Shown: positions 34,729 to 44,725, numbered from the stretch's first letter. The stretch is DNA of 64,000 bases from Sphingobacteriales bacterium (GCA_016711285.1 JADJTG010000002.1:434001-498000), one strand, 5' to 3'. Program-made: numbers and translations. Notes: generated by a model from the letters alone, not told the origin.

Positions 34729-36201
34729 TTGAAAAAAATAGACCTGCTCCTGCTTCGCTCTTTTTTTGCGCCATTCAGTGCCACTTTTTTCATTGCACTG
34801 TTTGTGCTGATTATGCAGTTTTTATGGAAATACATTGACGATTTGGTGGGCAAGGGCTTGGAAGTGGGCATCGTTACCGAATTGCTATTCTATTTGTCGG
34901 CGAGTGTAGTGCCTTTGGCTTTGCCGATAGCAGTGCTCTTGGCGGCAATCATCACTTTCGGTAAGTTGGGCGAGCATTATGAGTTAGTGGCGATGAAGGC
35001 TTCGGGAATTTCGCTGCAACGCATCTTGCTGCCTTTGGCTACGGTAGCTTTGCTGTTGTCGGCAGTGGCTTTTTTGTTTTCCAATTATATGTTGCCCATT
35101 GCCAACCTCAAATTCGGCACTTTGCTGTATTCGGTGGTGCAGCAGCGTCCGGTTATCAACATCAAAGAGGGTGTTTTTTATGATGGTATCGAGGGCTATA
35201 TTTTGCGCATCGGCTCAAAAAATCCCGACAATATCGGCATCAATGATGTGATGATTTACGACCACACCTCCGGACGCGGTTGCAGCAATGTCATTGTTGC
35301 CGAGCGCGGCGAGATGGTATCCACCGAAGACGGAAAATATTTGCGCTTCAAATTATACAACGGCAAAAAATACGAGGAACTTTCCGAAACTCCCCAAACC
35401 AATTATTCCAAAAAAATCAACCGCGAGCAGGTGCGTCTGCAATTTGAGGAATTGGAAATGCTGATAGATTTATCCGATTTTGGTTTTGAGAAGAAAGACG
35501 AAAATTTATTCAAATCCAATCATCAGATGATGAGTGTGGCACAATTGCGTTATCATTTGGATTCCTTACAAAATGATTTGGGTAAAATTACACACGGCAC
35601 ACAAGAACGCCTGCAACCGATGTATTCATTTATGAAAAAAAACTTTCAGCCCGCCTCTGCTGCCCCCGCCACCACCGACAATTTTGCCGCGATGTTGTGT
35701 GTTGAAGGCAATGCACAGCGTTCTGCTTGGTTTCGCCGTGCCATTGATGAAGCCCGCAACGCTAAAAGCACCGCCGATTGGGCACGCTCCCAACAAAACT
35801 ACCTCAAAGAGCGAGCAATGAAATATAGCCTCACTTTACACAAAAAATATTCACTTTCTTTTTCCTGCTTCGTGTTGTTTTTGATAGGTGCGCCTTTGGG
35901 TGCTATTATCCGCAAGGGCGGGCTGGGTATGCCGATGGTCGTGTCCATTATCTTTTTTATGTTGTTTCATATTTTAGATACCATTGGCAAAAAATTAGCT
36001 GAAGAGTTTGCGGTCGGCACTTGGCAGGGAGCGTGGTTTGCAACTTTTTTCCTACTGCCGCTGGCATTTTTTTTGGTATATAAATCTGCTAATGATTCTG
36101 CTTTGTTCAATATAGATGCCTACAAAAAATTTTTCAAACGTATTGGCACTTGGGGCAAAAAAAAGCAAAATCCAATAACATACTCTACTCCATCGGAATA
36201 A
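34729..36201 (+). CDS. LptF/LptG-family (YjgP/YjgQ) LPS export permease
   Basis: 490 residues, TTG start (TTGAAAAAAATAGACCTG). Inner-membrane permease of the LptB2FG type that extracts LPS for transport. Three N-terminal membrane helices (FFAPFSATFFIALFVLIMQF, then the LPLALPIAVLLAAIITFGKL region), GEHYELVAMKASGISLQRIL (the conserved coupling-helix region), a periplasmic beta-jellyroll, and three C-terminal helices (SCFVLFLIGAPLGAIIRKGG). Its end overlaps the convergent HTTM gene by 17 bp. LptF versus LptG cannot be told apart here. Confidence 0.88.
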   Translation: MKKIDLLLLRSFFAPFSATFFIALFVLIMQFLWKYIDDLVGKGLEVGIVTELLFYLSASVVPLALPIAVLLAAIITFGKLGEHYELVAMKASGISLQRILLPLATVALLLSAVAFLFSNYMLPIANLKFGTLLYSVVQQRPVINIKEGVFYDGIEGYILRIGSKNPDNIGINDVMIYDHTSGRGCSNVIVAERGEMVSTEDGKYLRFKLYNGKKYEELSETPQTNYSKKINREQVRLQFEELEMLIDLSDFGFEKKDENLFKSNHQMMSVAQLRYHLDSLQNDLGKITHGTQERLQPMYSFMKKNFQPASAAPATTDNFAAMLCVEGNAQRSAWFRRAIDEARNAKSTADWARSQQNYLKERAMKYSLTLHKKYSLSFSCFVLFLIGAPLGAIIRKGGLGMPMVVSIIFFMLFHILDTIGKKLAEEFAVGTWQGAWFATFFLLPLAFFLVYKSANDSALFNIDAYKKFFKRIGTWGKKKQNPITYSTPSE

Positions 36202-37519
36202 TCCATTGGCTGTAAGGAAGTTGCTGATGATAAATTTCTAATAAATCGCGCTGCGAATTTACAATTTGTTGCGGTGGGCGGCGGTTGAGACTGATAAAAT
36301 TATCCACCTGAATCAATGGCTGTATAAAATGCTCACGCTTGCCTATTTCTTCCAAAAATGCTGCAAATTGTATCAGCATACGCGGGTCTTCGCGCAAGGT
36401 GCGTATTTGTTGGGTATTAATGAAGCGTTCCGCCACCACCGGCATCATCTTCGGTGCGCTTTTTTCGCCGATATAAAAAGTGATTTCTCCTTTGGGCAAT
36501 TCTTTGATGTGGGTACGGGAAAACCACGCAAACCGACCGCCGATATTATCCCACTGCACATTGCCCGCTACGAAATAATGCCTCAACGGAAACAATACCT
36601 GAAAAGCGATATAAGCATATACTAATTTTTGTTGGTAGGGTTGCAATACAAAACTACTGCGTTTTTTATTTGCAACGGCAGCAGAATTATGCCCCAAATT
36701 CCACAAAAGAATGGCATTTGCCATCATCAATAAAGGCGCAACGACATCTTCCACAAAAAGGAATATATTGAATGTAGCCATCACCACCAATAGCACAATA
36801 GCAAAGCGGCGTGTGCGTGTAAACAGCAGTAAAACGGCAATCAGCAATTCGTAGCACATACTTCCGTAATTAAAAAGTGGCAACACCCAATTTTGCCCCA
36901 ATAAAGAAGCTGCCCAGTGTCCATTTTGTATATAAGTTGCCAAAATGCTGCGTGTAGGCTCTTGCGACACCAACCAATCATAGCCTATTTTTGACATAAA
37001 ACTGTAAAAATATACCACTACCAACTGAATTTGGAAAAGCCGCAAATTCCATTCGGGTATCGGATTTCCCCAAAAAGTTTTGTTGCGCATTACACATCTC
37101 AGCGAAAAATTATGGTCGCTGCGTGTGCAAGCCAACAAAAAAGAAATCAGCATAAAATAATAAAAAGGGTTGCTGTACAAACTTTTGTCTAAGAGTACCA
37201 AATAGCTGAATGTTATAAAAAACAGCAAAGCTCCCCAGCGGCTTCGCCACCCTGTTATTATCCAAAAAGCGGAGCCTATCAGTACCCAGGGCAAAACACG
37301 CATAATAGAAGGAGGCAGCAGACGGATAAATGAAAGCCCTTCGTAATAAAACAGGAATTTAGTTGCCAGCAGTCCTTTTTCTACAAAATCTATTTGTATT
37401 AAAGTCAATACTTTATACAGCATTAATATCCCGAATACAACTCTGAAAACACCAAGCAAACTGCCATCTGTGGCACGCTGAAAAGATGATGATAGGGTAT
37501 TGATAAAACGCATAGACAT
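36185..37519 (-). CDS. HTTM-domain membrane protein related to vitamin K-dependent gamma-carboxylase
   Basis: 444 residues. Four to seven membrane segments of the HTTM type (GVFRVVFGILMLYKVLTLIQ; LLPPSIMRVLPWVLIGSAFW; WGALLFFITFSYLVLLDKSL; PFYYFMLISFLLAC). It carries the conserved stretch FQVLFPLRHYFVAGNVQWDN followed by GGRFAWFSR, which matches the PLRH-WTxEGxRFSW region of vitamin K-dependent gamma-carboxylases. The C-terminal ~110 residues are soluble. Carboxylation has not been shown for most bacterial members, so only family membership is claimed. Confidence 0.8.
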   Translation of the reverse strand: MSMRFINTLSSSFQRATDGSLLGVFRVVFGILMLYKVLTLIQIDFVEKGLLATKFLFYYEGLSFIRLLPPSIMRVLPWVLIGSAFWIITGWRSRWGALLFFITFSYLVLLDKSLYSNPFYYFMLISFLLACTRSDHNFSLRCVMRNKTFWGNPIPEWNLRLFQIQLVVVYFYSFMSKIGYDWLVSQEPTRSILATYIQNGHWAASLLGQNWVLPLFNYGSMCYELLIAVLLLFTRTRRFAIVLLVVMATFNIFLFVEDVVAPLLMMANAILLWNLGHNSAAVANKKRSSFVLQPYQQKLVYAYIAFQVLFPLRHYFVAGNVQWDNIGGRFAWFSRTHIKELPKGEITFYIGEKSAPKMMPVVAERFINTQQIRTLREDPRMLIQFAAFLEEIGKREHFIQPLIQVDNFISLNRRPPQQIVNSQRDLLEIYHQQLPYSQWIIPME

Positions 37520-37565
37520 ATAATTAAACCCGAATTTTTTGTAATAAAAAAACTTACTAAAATAT

Positions 37566-38267
37566 TTATTCTTCTTCCTCTTGTGGTGCAGTAACCATCA
37601 GTGCGGGTTTGGGATATACCATTTTGAAAAATAAACCCGCTGCTACACCAAAGGCAAAGCCGCCGATATGTGCCCACCAAGCTACACCGCCGCTTTGTGC
37701 TGTTTCTACATCAGTGGCGTTCATATCCAGCCAAACACTGACGATCTGCTGTACAATCCATATCAGCAGAAAAAATACAGCGCGGATATAAAAGGAGTAG
37801 AAAAAAATCACCACTAACATTTTAATGCGCGAGTGGGGAAAAAGTATCAGATATGCACCCAATACAGCGGCAATAGCCCCGCTCGCCCCAATCATAGGCG
37901 CGTCGCTGTCCATATTAAAATAAATATGCGTTAAAGATGCAATGATGCCGCCCGCTAGATAAAAAACAAAAAACCTGATATTACCGATAGTGGCTTCTAT
38001 ATTATCTCCAAATACCCACAAAAACATCATATTACCTACTAAATGTGCCCAACCACCATGCAAAAACATGCTACTCAACAAACTATACCAATGGTTGCCA
38101 GCAACGATAGATACAGGAATTGCGCCGAAGGTATTAATAAAATCCTCGACTGATTCGCCCAAAAATAGCTGGTAGATAAATATTAAAATATTGACTGCAA
38201 TAATACTATAGCTAAAAAAGGGGACATAGCCGCGTTGAACTTGTTGGTCGCCGATAGGAAATATCAT
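37566..38267 (-). CDS. Rhomboid-family intramembrane serine protease
   Basis: 233 residues with six hydrophobic segments. Catalytic dyad visible: Ser129 in MIGASGAIAAVLG and His200 in AWWAHIGGFAFG. The oxyanion/structural motif FLHGGWAHLVGNMMFLWVFG supplies His70, His75 and Asn79. Acidic C-terminal tail (APQEEEE). Cleaves membrane proteins within the bilayer; substrate unknown. A terminator separates it from gldN upstream. Confidence 0.93.
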   Translation of the reverse strand: MIFPIGDQQVQRGYVPFFSYSIIAVNILIFIYQLFLGESVEDFINTFGAIPVSIVAGNHWYSLLSSMFLHGGWAHLVGNMMFLWVFGDNIEATIGNIRFFVFYLAGGIIASLTHIYFNMDSDAPMIGASGAIAAVLGAYLILFPHSRIKMLVVIFFYSFYIRAVFFLLIWIVQQIVSVWLDMNATDVETAQSGGVAWWAHIGGFAFGVAAGLFFKMVYPKPALMVTAPQEEEE

Positions 38268-38360
38268 GTGTGTGAAGTAGCAGAATAGAAGATGAGGTTG
38301 TATTGCCTTTTTAGGCGAGGTAAAGATAAGTCGTTTTTAAATACGGTATATTATACAAGA

Positions 38361-38397
38361 AAAAGCCCCTTTCTCTTTTTCAAGGAAAGGGGCTTTT
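38361..38397 (-). terminator. Terminator of the gldKLMN cluster
   Basis: 13-bp perfect stem AAAAGCCCCTTTC / GAAAGGGGCTTTT (38361-38373, 38385-38397) 46 bp past the gldN stop; T-rich on the minus-strand side. Confidence 0.85.
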
Positions 38398-38442
38398 AAT
38401 ATCAGAATTCAAATCACTGAACCAACTCTATGTAGTGGGGGT

Positions 38443-39360
38443 TTAGTACTCCCACAAGTCGTGTTCTTTATTTTGAAGTTCTTGCATAATCCGTTTCGAT
38501 TCCATTTGAGCATCACGACCGGTGGCGTATTCGGAAATACGGCGGTCTTTTGGGTTGGATTCTTTCATTACATAACTGCTGAACAAACGCATCTCAAATA
38601 CATCTTCCCAAGTAAGTTTTATCGCATCATTTTCGTTCATATTTGCTTCAAATTTGCACAAATAAGGACGAATACTTGGATAATAAACCCATACTAAGGC
38701 TTCCGTACCGCGTGATTCTCCGGTATTCGCATCTAGTACATCGCGGATAGGCGAAATCGCCATCACACGCGACACCATGGTAGATGTTTCTTCGTCAAAG
38801 AGCCAGTCTTCCTTAATACGGAATTTAGTGTAAGCTTTAGGGTTGATGTCGTTTTTGATAACTTTTTGTACATAGTCATCTTTTTCAAAATCAAATACCA
38901 TGGTGGTATCCACGCTGCTTAAACGACCTTGTAAATCGCCGACTTTTTGACGCTCTGTGAACGTATCATCTGTAAATACTTCTACATCGGGGTGTTCCTC
39001 CATAATACGCAACAACACCGTAATAAAAGGTTGTTTTTCATTAATAAATGCTTCGTTCATTTTTTCGCGGGCATCAATTACTCTCCAAACCCTTTTCGAC
39101 CAGAACACATCGGCTTCCCGAATTTGGTCGTAAGGCAATGCGATTTTCTCTTTCGTTGCGATTTTTTCATAAGCACCGTCTTGTACCAAAGGCTCTTTAA
39201 AATAGTTGCCGATACCGAAAGATACTTTTCCGGTGTCGGGCGATTCTACAGAGCCGGGCTTTTCGGGCTTCTCTGGCGTATTGGTTTCTTGCGCCACAGC
39301 CACCGTCATCACGCCGCAGGCTAAAGAAAATGCCAAAACCATTTTTTTAAAATTGTTCAT
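38443..39360 (-). CDS. gldN: Type IX secretion/gliding motility protein GldN (PorN)
   Basis: 305 residues with signal peptide (MNNFKKMVLAFSLACGVMTVAVAQ). Periplasmic partner of GldK in the T9SS ring. Characteristic segments: ADVFWSKRVWRVIDAREKMN, KQPFITVLLRIMEEHPDVEV, KAYTKFRIKEDWLFDEETST and EALVWVYYPSIRPYLCKFEA. Last gene of the gldK-L-M-N series, 136 bp after gldM. Confidence 0.95.
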   Translation of the reverse strand: MNNFKKMVLAFSLACGVMTVAVAQETNTPEKPEKPGSVESPDTGKVSFGIGNYFKEPLVQDGAYEKIATKEKIALPYDQIREADVFWSKRVWRVIDAREKMNEAFINEKQPFITVLLRIMEEHPDVEVFTDDTFTERQKVGDLQGRLSSVDTTMVFDFEKDDYVQKVIKNDINPKAYTKFRIKEDWLFDEETSTMVSRVMAISPIRDVLDANTGESRGTEALVWVYYPSIRPYLCKFEANMNENDAIKLTWEDVFEMRLFSSYVMKESNPKDRRISEYATGRDAQMESKRIMQELQNKEHDLWEY

Positions 39361-39495
39361 CTCGGGTTCTTAGTTTTTAAATTTTACAAAATTTTAGTCC
39401 GTTTTCAATGTAAAAATTTGTTCCGGTATAAAATTGTTTTGGAGTGTATATAACGATTCTTTTAAAAAAATATTGTGTTGTTGTAAAAATATTTT

Positions 39496-41041
39496 TTACA
39501 TTACTTTAAATGCGATAGAAGATAAGATACGCTGTGTACCATCGGGACCTACCACTTTAATTTTATCAAAGTAATAAATATCACCGGGTTTTGCTTTATC
39601 TATCATCGAGCGCGATTTTCCGTCAAACATAGCACCGCCATTCAAGTTAATTTCCAAGTCGGCACCTTTGGCTGCGCGGGTAATTTCAAAACTTTTTACA
39701 TCAAATTTTGCATCAAAAACAAAATCATCCAAAGCGGCACGCAAACCTTGTTGGGCTTTAAATTCACCCGAAGGCATAGAACCACCCGACAATTTTCCAA
39801 TTCTCGGAATAGGGTCAGGAATACGTTTTATACGAAATTCCACCGATTTGCTGATAGCTGAACCATCTTTTTTAGTACCACTCACAGTTACGTTGGCAGT
39901 ACCTGGCTCAGTTACACGCACTACATAATTACCCGGTCCTTGTTTAGTCATCGAACCACTGCTGATAGAAGCCTTTGTTTGGTCTTCGCGCAAGCCGGTA
40001 ATAGAAGCCGAAACAGGATTATCCACACCAATATAAAATACATTCATTTTGGTAGGAGATACCACTGCAACGTGGTCTGGTGGAGTGATAATATTAAAGT
40101 CAATAGACTTATTTACACTTTTTTGATTACCAAAACCATCTTTGTAGCTGATGTTGGCACTCAAAGTTTGTTTGCCCGGGCTGGACGCTTTTGAAGTATA
40201 TTTTGCACGACCGCCAGCATCTACCGGATAGCCGCGACCGTTGATACTGATGCTTGGTTTAGACTGCGAACTGGACGCGGTCAAAAATACTTCGGCTTCA
40301 ATATCTTCACCAGTAATAAAATTACGGCTGTTAGGTACAATCGCTACGTCAAAGCTGTCGAATAATATCTCTTCTTGCGATACGCGGTTTTTTAATTTAT
40401 CCACGGCTGCCGAAGCTGTATTTTTGGCATCACCTTTAAATTTATCCAACATGGTAATTACGGATACAATCGGCATTTGGTGGAAAGTATAAGTAGCCCA
40501 GTCTTTTTGGTCAGAACCCGCCGGAACAGGATCAACTTTTAATAAGGTGGCTTGGTCCATCGCTTGGCGGTCGGCATCAGAAAAGTCAGATCCTTTGAAT
40601 AAATCCAAAAACTTTTGACGGTATTCTAAAATTTTGGCTTCCAACTCAGATCCTTTTGCCTGATCTATCATATAACTGGTAGGTGCTTCTTGGTCGTCCA
40701 ATTTGCTTACCCAACCGGTACTATCCAAACCACCGGCGCGGTTGTTCAAAGTATCTTTGATAGGCACTTACATACGCTACGAATTCATCGGCGTATTTGT
40801 TGGCTTGTCCGGCAGCATCTAAAAATTTCTGACCGGAGGGGTTTTTCTTAACAGCTTCTTCAAATGCTCTCATAGAGTTAGATACTTTTTTATCCACGGA
40901 CACGTTAGAATCCTGAATACCTTTATCTAACATTTTAAAAGCGTTGATAATTTCGTTTGAAACGTTGAGCGCTAAGAGGGCAATCAACACCAAATACATG
41001 ATGTTGATCATCTGCTGGCGCGGCTCCTTAGGTATAGACAT
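39496..41041 (-). pseudogene. gldM: Type IX secretion motor protein GldM, frame broken near 40768
   Basis: GldM spans the inner membrane and, with GldL, forms the proton-driven motor. The N-terminus (MSIPKEPRQQMINIMYLVLI, LLALNVSNEIINAFKMLDKG) has the single membrane helix; the C-terminal frame holds the periplasmic domains (for example VSASITGLREDQTKASISSG and DLEINLNGGAMFDGKSR). The first frame ends after ADEFVAYVS; the second begins VPIKDTLNNRAGGLDSTGWV, which should follow AYV directly. One extra or two missing bases at about 40766-40771 explain it. Since the rest is well conserved and gldM is required for T9SS, a sequencing error is more likely than loss. Confidence 0.93.
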
Positions 41042-41095
41042 CTATAAAGATTGTTTTCAGTGTTAAAAAATAAATTTTCCTTCAAAAAAAAGTTT

Positions 41096-41887
41096 TTATA
41101 CTCTTGCAGCAGCACCTTGTGCCATTGCGCTCAACATACTTCCATATACTCCGTTCAAAGAAGTAAGGTTTTTGGAGAGTTTTGAAAGTTGATCTTTATA
41201 AACTTTGGTGTCTTCTACCGATTCATTCAAGTTGTTGATAGCATTGGTCAAGTTACCATAGAACTTATTCATAGCTTTGAGGTGGTTGTTGGTGTCTTGC
41301 AACTCCAATTCATACACGGCATTCAAAGCAGCCAAGTTTTTAGATACCATTTGCACTTGCTCGTGATAAGCTTTTGTGCCTTCGGTAGCAGAACCCAAAT
41401 CAGCAGCAATAGAAGCAGCATTACCATAGGCTACTTTTACATCGCCCAAGGCTTTGGCAGCAGCTTTGGCATTAGCGGCATACTCTTGTGTAGCAGCAGC
41501 AGTATCAGCTACTGAAGTCAATTTGCCGATATTGTCACCCAAAGATTTCAGATTGCTGCCCAAGCTGTTAATCAAATCATCACCGATACGGGCATTTGCC
41601 AAAGAAGCATCTAATTGTTGAGTAAGAGAAGGACCGGCGGCTTTACGAGCAATAGGTTCTTTTCCGGCTAATTCAGGATATACACGTTCCCAAGCGTATT
41701 CTTTTGCAGGAGGAATGATACCCTGAATGAAGAAAATAGCAGCTTCCATAAACATCGCATACATCAAAATTTCGTTTGCACCTTTCCAGTGTAAAATTTT
41801 GAATAAGGCACCGAGAATGATAAAAGCGGCACCCACACCGATTAAGAGATTTTTGAGGTACTTAAACCACGATGATTCCCAAAACAT
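41096..41887 (-). CDS. gldL: Type IX secretion motor protein GldL (PorL)
   Basis: 263 residues. Two N-terminal membrane helices (LKNLLIGVGAAFIILGALFK and ILMYAMFMEAAIFFIQGIIP) form the pentameric ion channel of the T9SS motor; the conserved Glu in the second helix (MEAAIFF) is visible. The cytoplasmic remainder is a long Ala/Asn/Leu-rich helical region with repeated KNL(A/T)(A/S)LN motifs (SKNLAALNAVYELELQDTNN, SKNLTSLNGVYGSML). 55 bp before gldM. Confidence 0.95.
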   Translation of the reverse strand: MFWESSWFKYLKNLLIGVGAAFIILGALFKILHWKGANEILMYAMFMEAAIFFIQGIIPPAKEYAWERVYPELAGKEPIARKAAGPSLTQQLDASLANARIGDDLINSLGSNLKSLGDNIGKLTSVADTAAATQEYAANAKAAAKALGDVKVAYGNAASIAADLGSATEGTKAYHEQVQMVSKNLAALNAVYELELQDTNNHLKAMNKFYGNLTNAINNLNESVEDTKVYKDQLSKLSKNLTSLNGVYGSMLSAMAQGAAARV

Positions 41888-41990
41888 AATACTTTTGTTG
41901 TTTAAAATGGATTAGTTAATAAATGATTATTGTTAAATAAAAGATTAGATTAGATTAGATTATAATTTTTTACAGCAAAACAATGATGTA

Positions 41991-42045
41991 AAAAATAGAA
42001 CAAACCTCTCTAATTCATTGTATGAAAAGGCTTGCTCTATTTTTT
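41991..42045 (-). terminator. Hairpin with U-tract between gldK and gldL (terminator or attenuator)
   Basis: On the minus strand, AAATAGAGCAAGCC pairs with GGTTTGTTCTATTT (two G-U pairs) and is followed by TTTT. Placed inside an otherwise continuous gene cluster, it would lower gldLMN relative to gldK or uncouple them. A short (GATTA)n tandem run sits next to it at 41943-41962. Confidence 0.6.
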
Positions 42046-42118
42046 AGATTTGGTTTTTTATCAAAAAAATAATTTTAAAAAGAAATAAGGGCTTGTTATA
42101 AAGATAATGCTAAGAATA

Positions 42119-43399
42119 TTATTTAAAATCGCCCATAGAACGTCCTAAGAACGTGAGTGTAGTACGGAAACCAATATAAGATTTAGAAGTGTCCTGATAT
42201 TCCCAGTGACGTGTACCAGTTTGGAGATAATATCCTATATCTTTCCAAGAACCGCCGCGCAATACTTTACGGCGAAGCGTCACGGCATCATCTTCTTTTA
42301 CGTCCCAACGAATATCCGGATTCATATCGTGTATGAAAGAGTAGGCGTTTTCAAAATAAGCAGAAGAAGTCCACTCTGACACATTGCCCGACATATCGTA
42401 TAATCCATAACCATTGGGGTTATAAGAGCCTACTTTTACGGTATAAAAACCGCCATCTTCGGGATAATTGCCACGACCGGGTTTGAAGTTAGCCAACAAA
42501 CAGCCTTTGTCGTTGCGAATATAAGGTCCCCCCCAAGGATAAGGAGCTCCTTCCAAGCCGCCGCGAGAAGCATATTCCCATTCGTGTTCGAAAGGCAGAC
42601 GGAAGTCTTCGCCCATTGTTTCACCGTTTTCTCCGGCGAAGTCATTCCACAATTTAGTGCGCCAGCCGCAGAAAGCATTGGCTTGATTCCAATCCACGCC
42701 CACAATCGGATAATCATCAAAAGCAGGGTGCCAGAAGTAATTGCGGGTCATCGGCTCATTGTAAGCATAAGAAAAGTCGCCAATCCAGCACAAAGTATCA
42801 GGATAAATGAGTACTTCTTCTTTGCGAATATAGGCACTGCGAGTCTGACCGGATTTGTCTGCTTTATTGTTTTTTGCAGCTTCTTTCCAATCGTACCACT
42901 CATAAGCAAATTTGAGTTGTCGCTTATCTACTTCTCTTCTTCCCCAGAACTGATCGTCACCGGTATAAAACATACCTGACAACGCTTCTGCGTCAGCTCC
43001 TTCAGCAGCCCAATCAATCGGATACGACCAATCCAAACGCTGTTGTCCGTCTTCGCTTTCGATAAAGGCATCTAACTTCGTCAAAGCGATAGAGTCGCGT
43101 ACCCAATTAATAAATTGGCGGTACTCGCTGTTGGTGATTTCGGTTTCGTCCATATAGAAACCTTGAATAGAAATGGCTTTGGTGCGTTGGGTAAGGGTGG
43201 CATTCACATCTTGGTCTGCCTGTCCGATGTTCAACGTTCCCGAAGGGATATACACCATTCCATACGGATTAATGGTGCGCCACTCTTGTTCGCTTTGTAC
43301 ACCAATCAGTTGCCCATTTGCTTCCGCACTTTGTTTACCGCATCCAACCATCGTTAGAAGCCCGATGCCTATAACACCGCTTAAAAGTATCTTCTTCAT
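42119..43399 (-). CDS. gldK: Type IX secretion lipoprotein GldK (PorK)
   Basis: 426 residues. Lipoprotein signal peptide ending LLTMVGC (Cys20). The mature part is a formylglycine-generating-enzyme-like (SUMF1) domain: GMVYIPSGTLNIGQADQDVN, FYMDETEITNSEYRQFINWV, PIVGVDWNQANAFCGWRTKL, EDFRLPFEHEWEYASRGGLE, YDMSGNVSEWTSSAYF and LRGGSWKDIGYY. Forms the periplasmic outer-membrane ring with GldN. Follows the porP/sprF-like gene by 105 bp. Confidence 0.96.
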   Translation of the reverse strand: MKKILLSGVIGIGLLTMVGCGKQSAEANGQLIGVQSEQEWRTINPYGMVYIPSGTLNIGQADQDVNATLTQRTKAISIQGFYMDETEITNSEYRQFINWVRDSIALTKLDAFIESEDGQQRLDWSYPIDWAAEGADAEALSGMFYTGDDQFWGRREVDKRQLKFAYEWYDWKEAAKNNKADKSGQTRSAYIRKEEVLIYPDTLCWIGDFSYAYNEPMTRNYFWHPAFDDYPIVGVDWNQANAFCGWRTKLWNDFAGENGETMGEDFRLPFEHEWEYASRGGLEGAPYPWGGPYIRNDKGCLLANFKPGRGNYPEDGGFYTVKVGSYNPNGYGLYDMSGNVSEWTSSAYFENAYSFIHDMNPDIRWDVKEDDAVTLRRKVLRGGSWKDIGYYLQTGTRHWEYQDTSKSYIGFRTTLTFLGRSMGDFK

Positions 43400-43504
43400 A
43401 AGTCTTTGAAAATCTTTTTATTTAACTTAAAAGAGTGTATTTAAAATTAGTTAGTTTAATTTTTTTTTAAAAAAATATGTTATCATTTTTATTTTTTATC
43501 TTTT

Positions 43505-44470
43505 TTATAAAAAGCGCGTATTGTAGCGTTTTTTATAATCGCCATCGGGCAACAATCCTTTGAACCGATAGCTTATAAACAATTCGTGCGAAGCAGAACT
43601 TGCCTGCTGTATAGCTGATAAAGGCATTTCAAAGGCGTATCCCAAAGTCCAGATACTGTTCAGTTGTACACTCGCCGAAGCTATTGCTGCATCTGCATTA
43701 TTCAAACCTCTGTATGCAGCCCCTATTCTGAATCGCTCTTCGTATTTTATATTCAATGCTACTTCTGCCTGATGTTGTATGCCGTCGCTTTTAGCAATTA
43801 CCCAAGGCAACAAAGACCATTGACGAGTGAGTGCTATTTTTCGCATAATATACAACTGCACATTGCTTTTGGCTACATACAAACTGCTTCCTATATCACT
43901 GAATTGGTAATCAAAGGGTAGCAATTGTTGAAAGGAGCAACCTATGTTCCAGCTTTTGTTCTCAAAATATATTCCAAAAGTCGCATCGGGTCGCCAAGAT
44001 ACTACATTTTTTACAGGCAACAAAGCATCTTCATGGTTTATATTATTTTGATAGTCGCCTTCCGGTGTTATCAATGCAGCCCCGTTGATACCTTTTTGTG
44101 TCATTCCGGCAGCTATACCCACTGCCAGCGTATATCGCTTTTTTTTCCACTGATAGCCGCTTGCTATTGCCAGCGACAAATTTGTTTCTGCGCCGATAGT
44201 TTCATAACCTACTATAGCACCTATTCCAGTATTCCAATGAACGATTGGCAAATTTACTGCCAATATTTGTGTTTGCGGCGAACCTTGTAATCCAGCCCAC
44301 TGTTTTCGGAAGCCCGCATCTAAGCGAATATCCTTCTGTGCTACACTCATCGCCGGATTGAGCAACATCGGAACTTGTGTCCACTGCGATAGTTGTGCCA
44401 CTTGCTGGGATTTTGCGGAAAAGCACCACAAAAACACTGTTATAAAATAGAGTTGAAGGCGAAAAAGCAT
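43505..44470 (-). CDS. PorP/SprF-family type IX secretion outer-membrane protein
   Basis: 321 residues with signal peptide (MLFRLQLYFITVFLWCFSAKS). Opens with the family pattern QVAQLSQWTQVPMLLNPAMS and DAGFRKQWAGLQGSPQTQIL, followed by repeated amphipathic beta strands of an outer-membrane barrel. Members anchor adhesins such as SprB or couple to the GldK-N ring. Immediately upstream of gldK, the usual arrangement. Confidence 0.92.
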   Translation of the reverse strand: MLFRLQLYFITVFLWCFSAKSQQVAQLSQWTQVPMLLNPAMSVAQKDIRLDAGFRKQWAGLQGSPQTQILAVNLPIVHWNTGIGAIVGYETIGAETNLSLAIASGYQWKKKRYTLAVGIAAGMTQKGINGAALITPEGDYQNNINHEDALLPVKNVVSWRPDATFGIYFENKSWNIGCSFQQLLPFDYQFSDIGSSLYVAKSNVQLYIMRKIALTRQWSLLPWVIAKSDGIQHQAEVALNIKYEERFRIGAAYRGLNNADAAIASASVQLNSIWTLGYAFEMPLSAIQQASSASHELFISYRFKGLLPDGDYKKRYNTRFL

Positions 44471-44725
44471 TGAAGTTGCTAATTTGAGAAATTATTTTTA
44501 TTAAAATACATAAAGCACCATACTTTTTTTATTTTTTTTTAAGTTGATGCAACCTTTTTGCACTTCATTTCGTCCGATTTTCACTTTAAACGAAAGCAAT
44601 ATACAAAATATTGTATGTCAAATAAAAATTTTTCCAAAAATAGAAAAAAAAATTTTTTAGTCAAAATTTATCGTGTTGTTCAGCATTTTATGCCTGAAAA
44701 AAAACTATCTTTTGTCCGTTATTGA

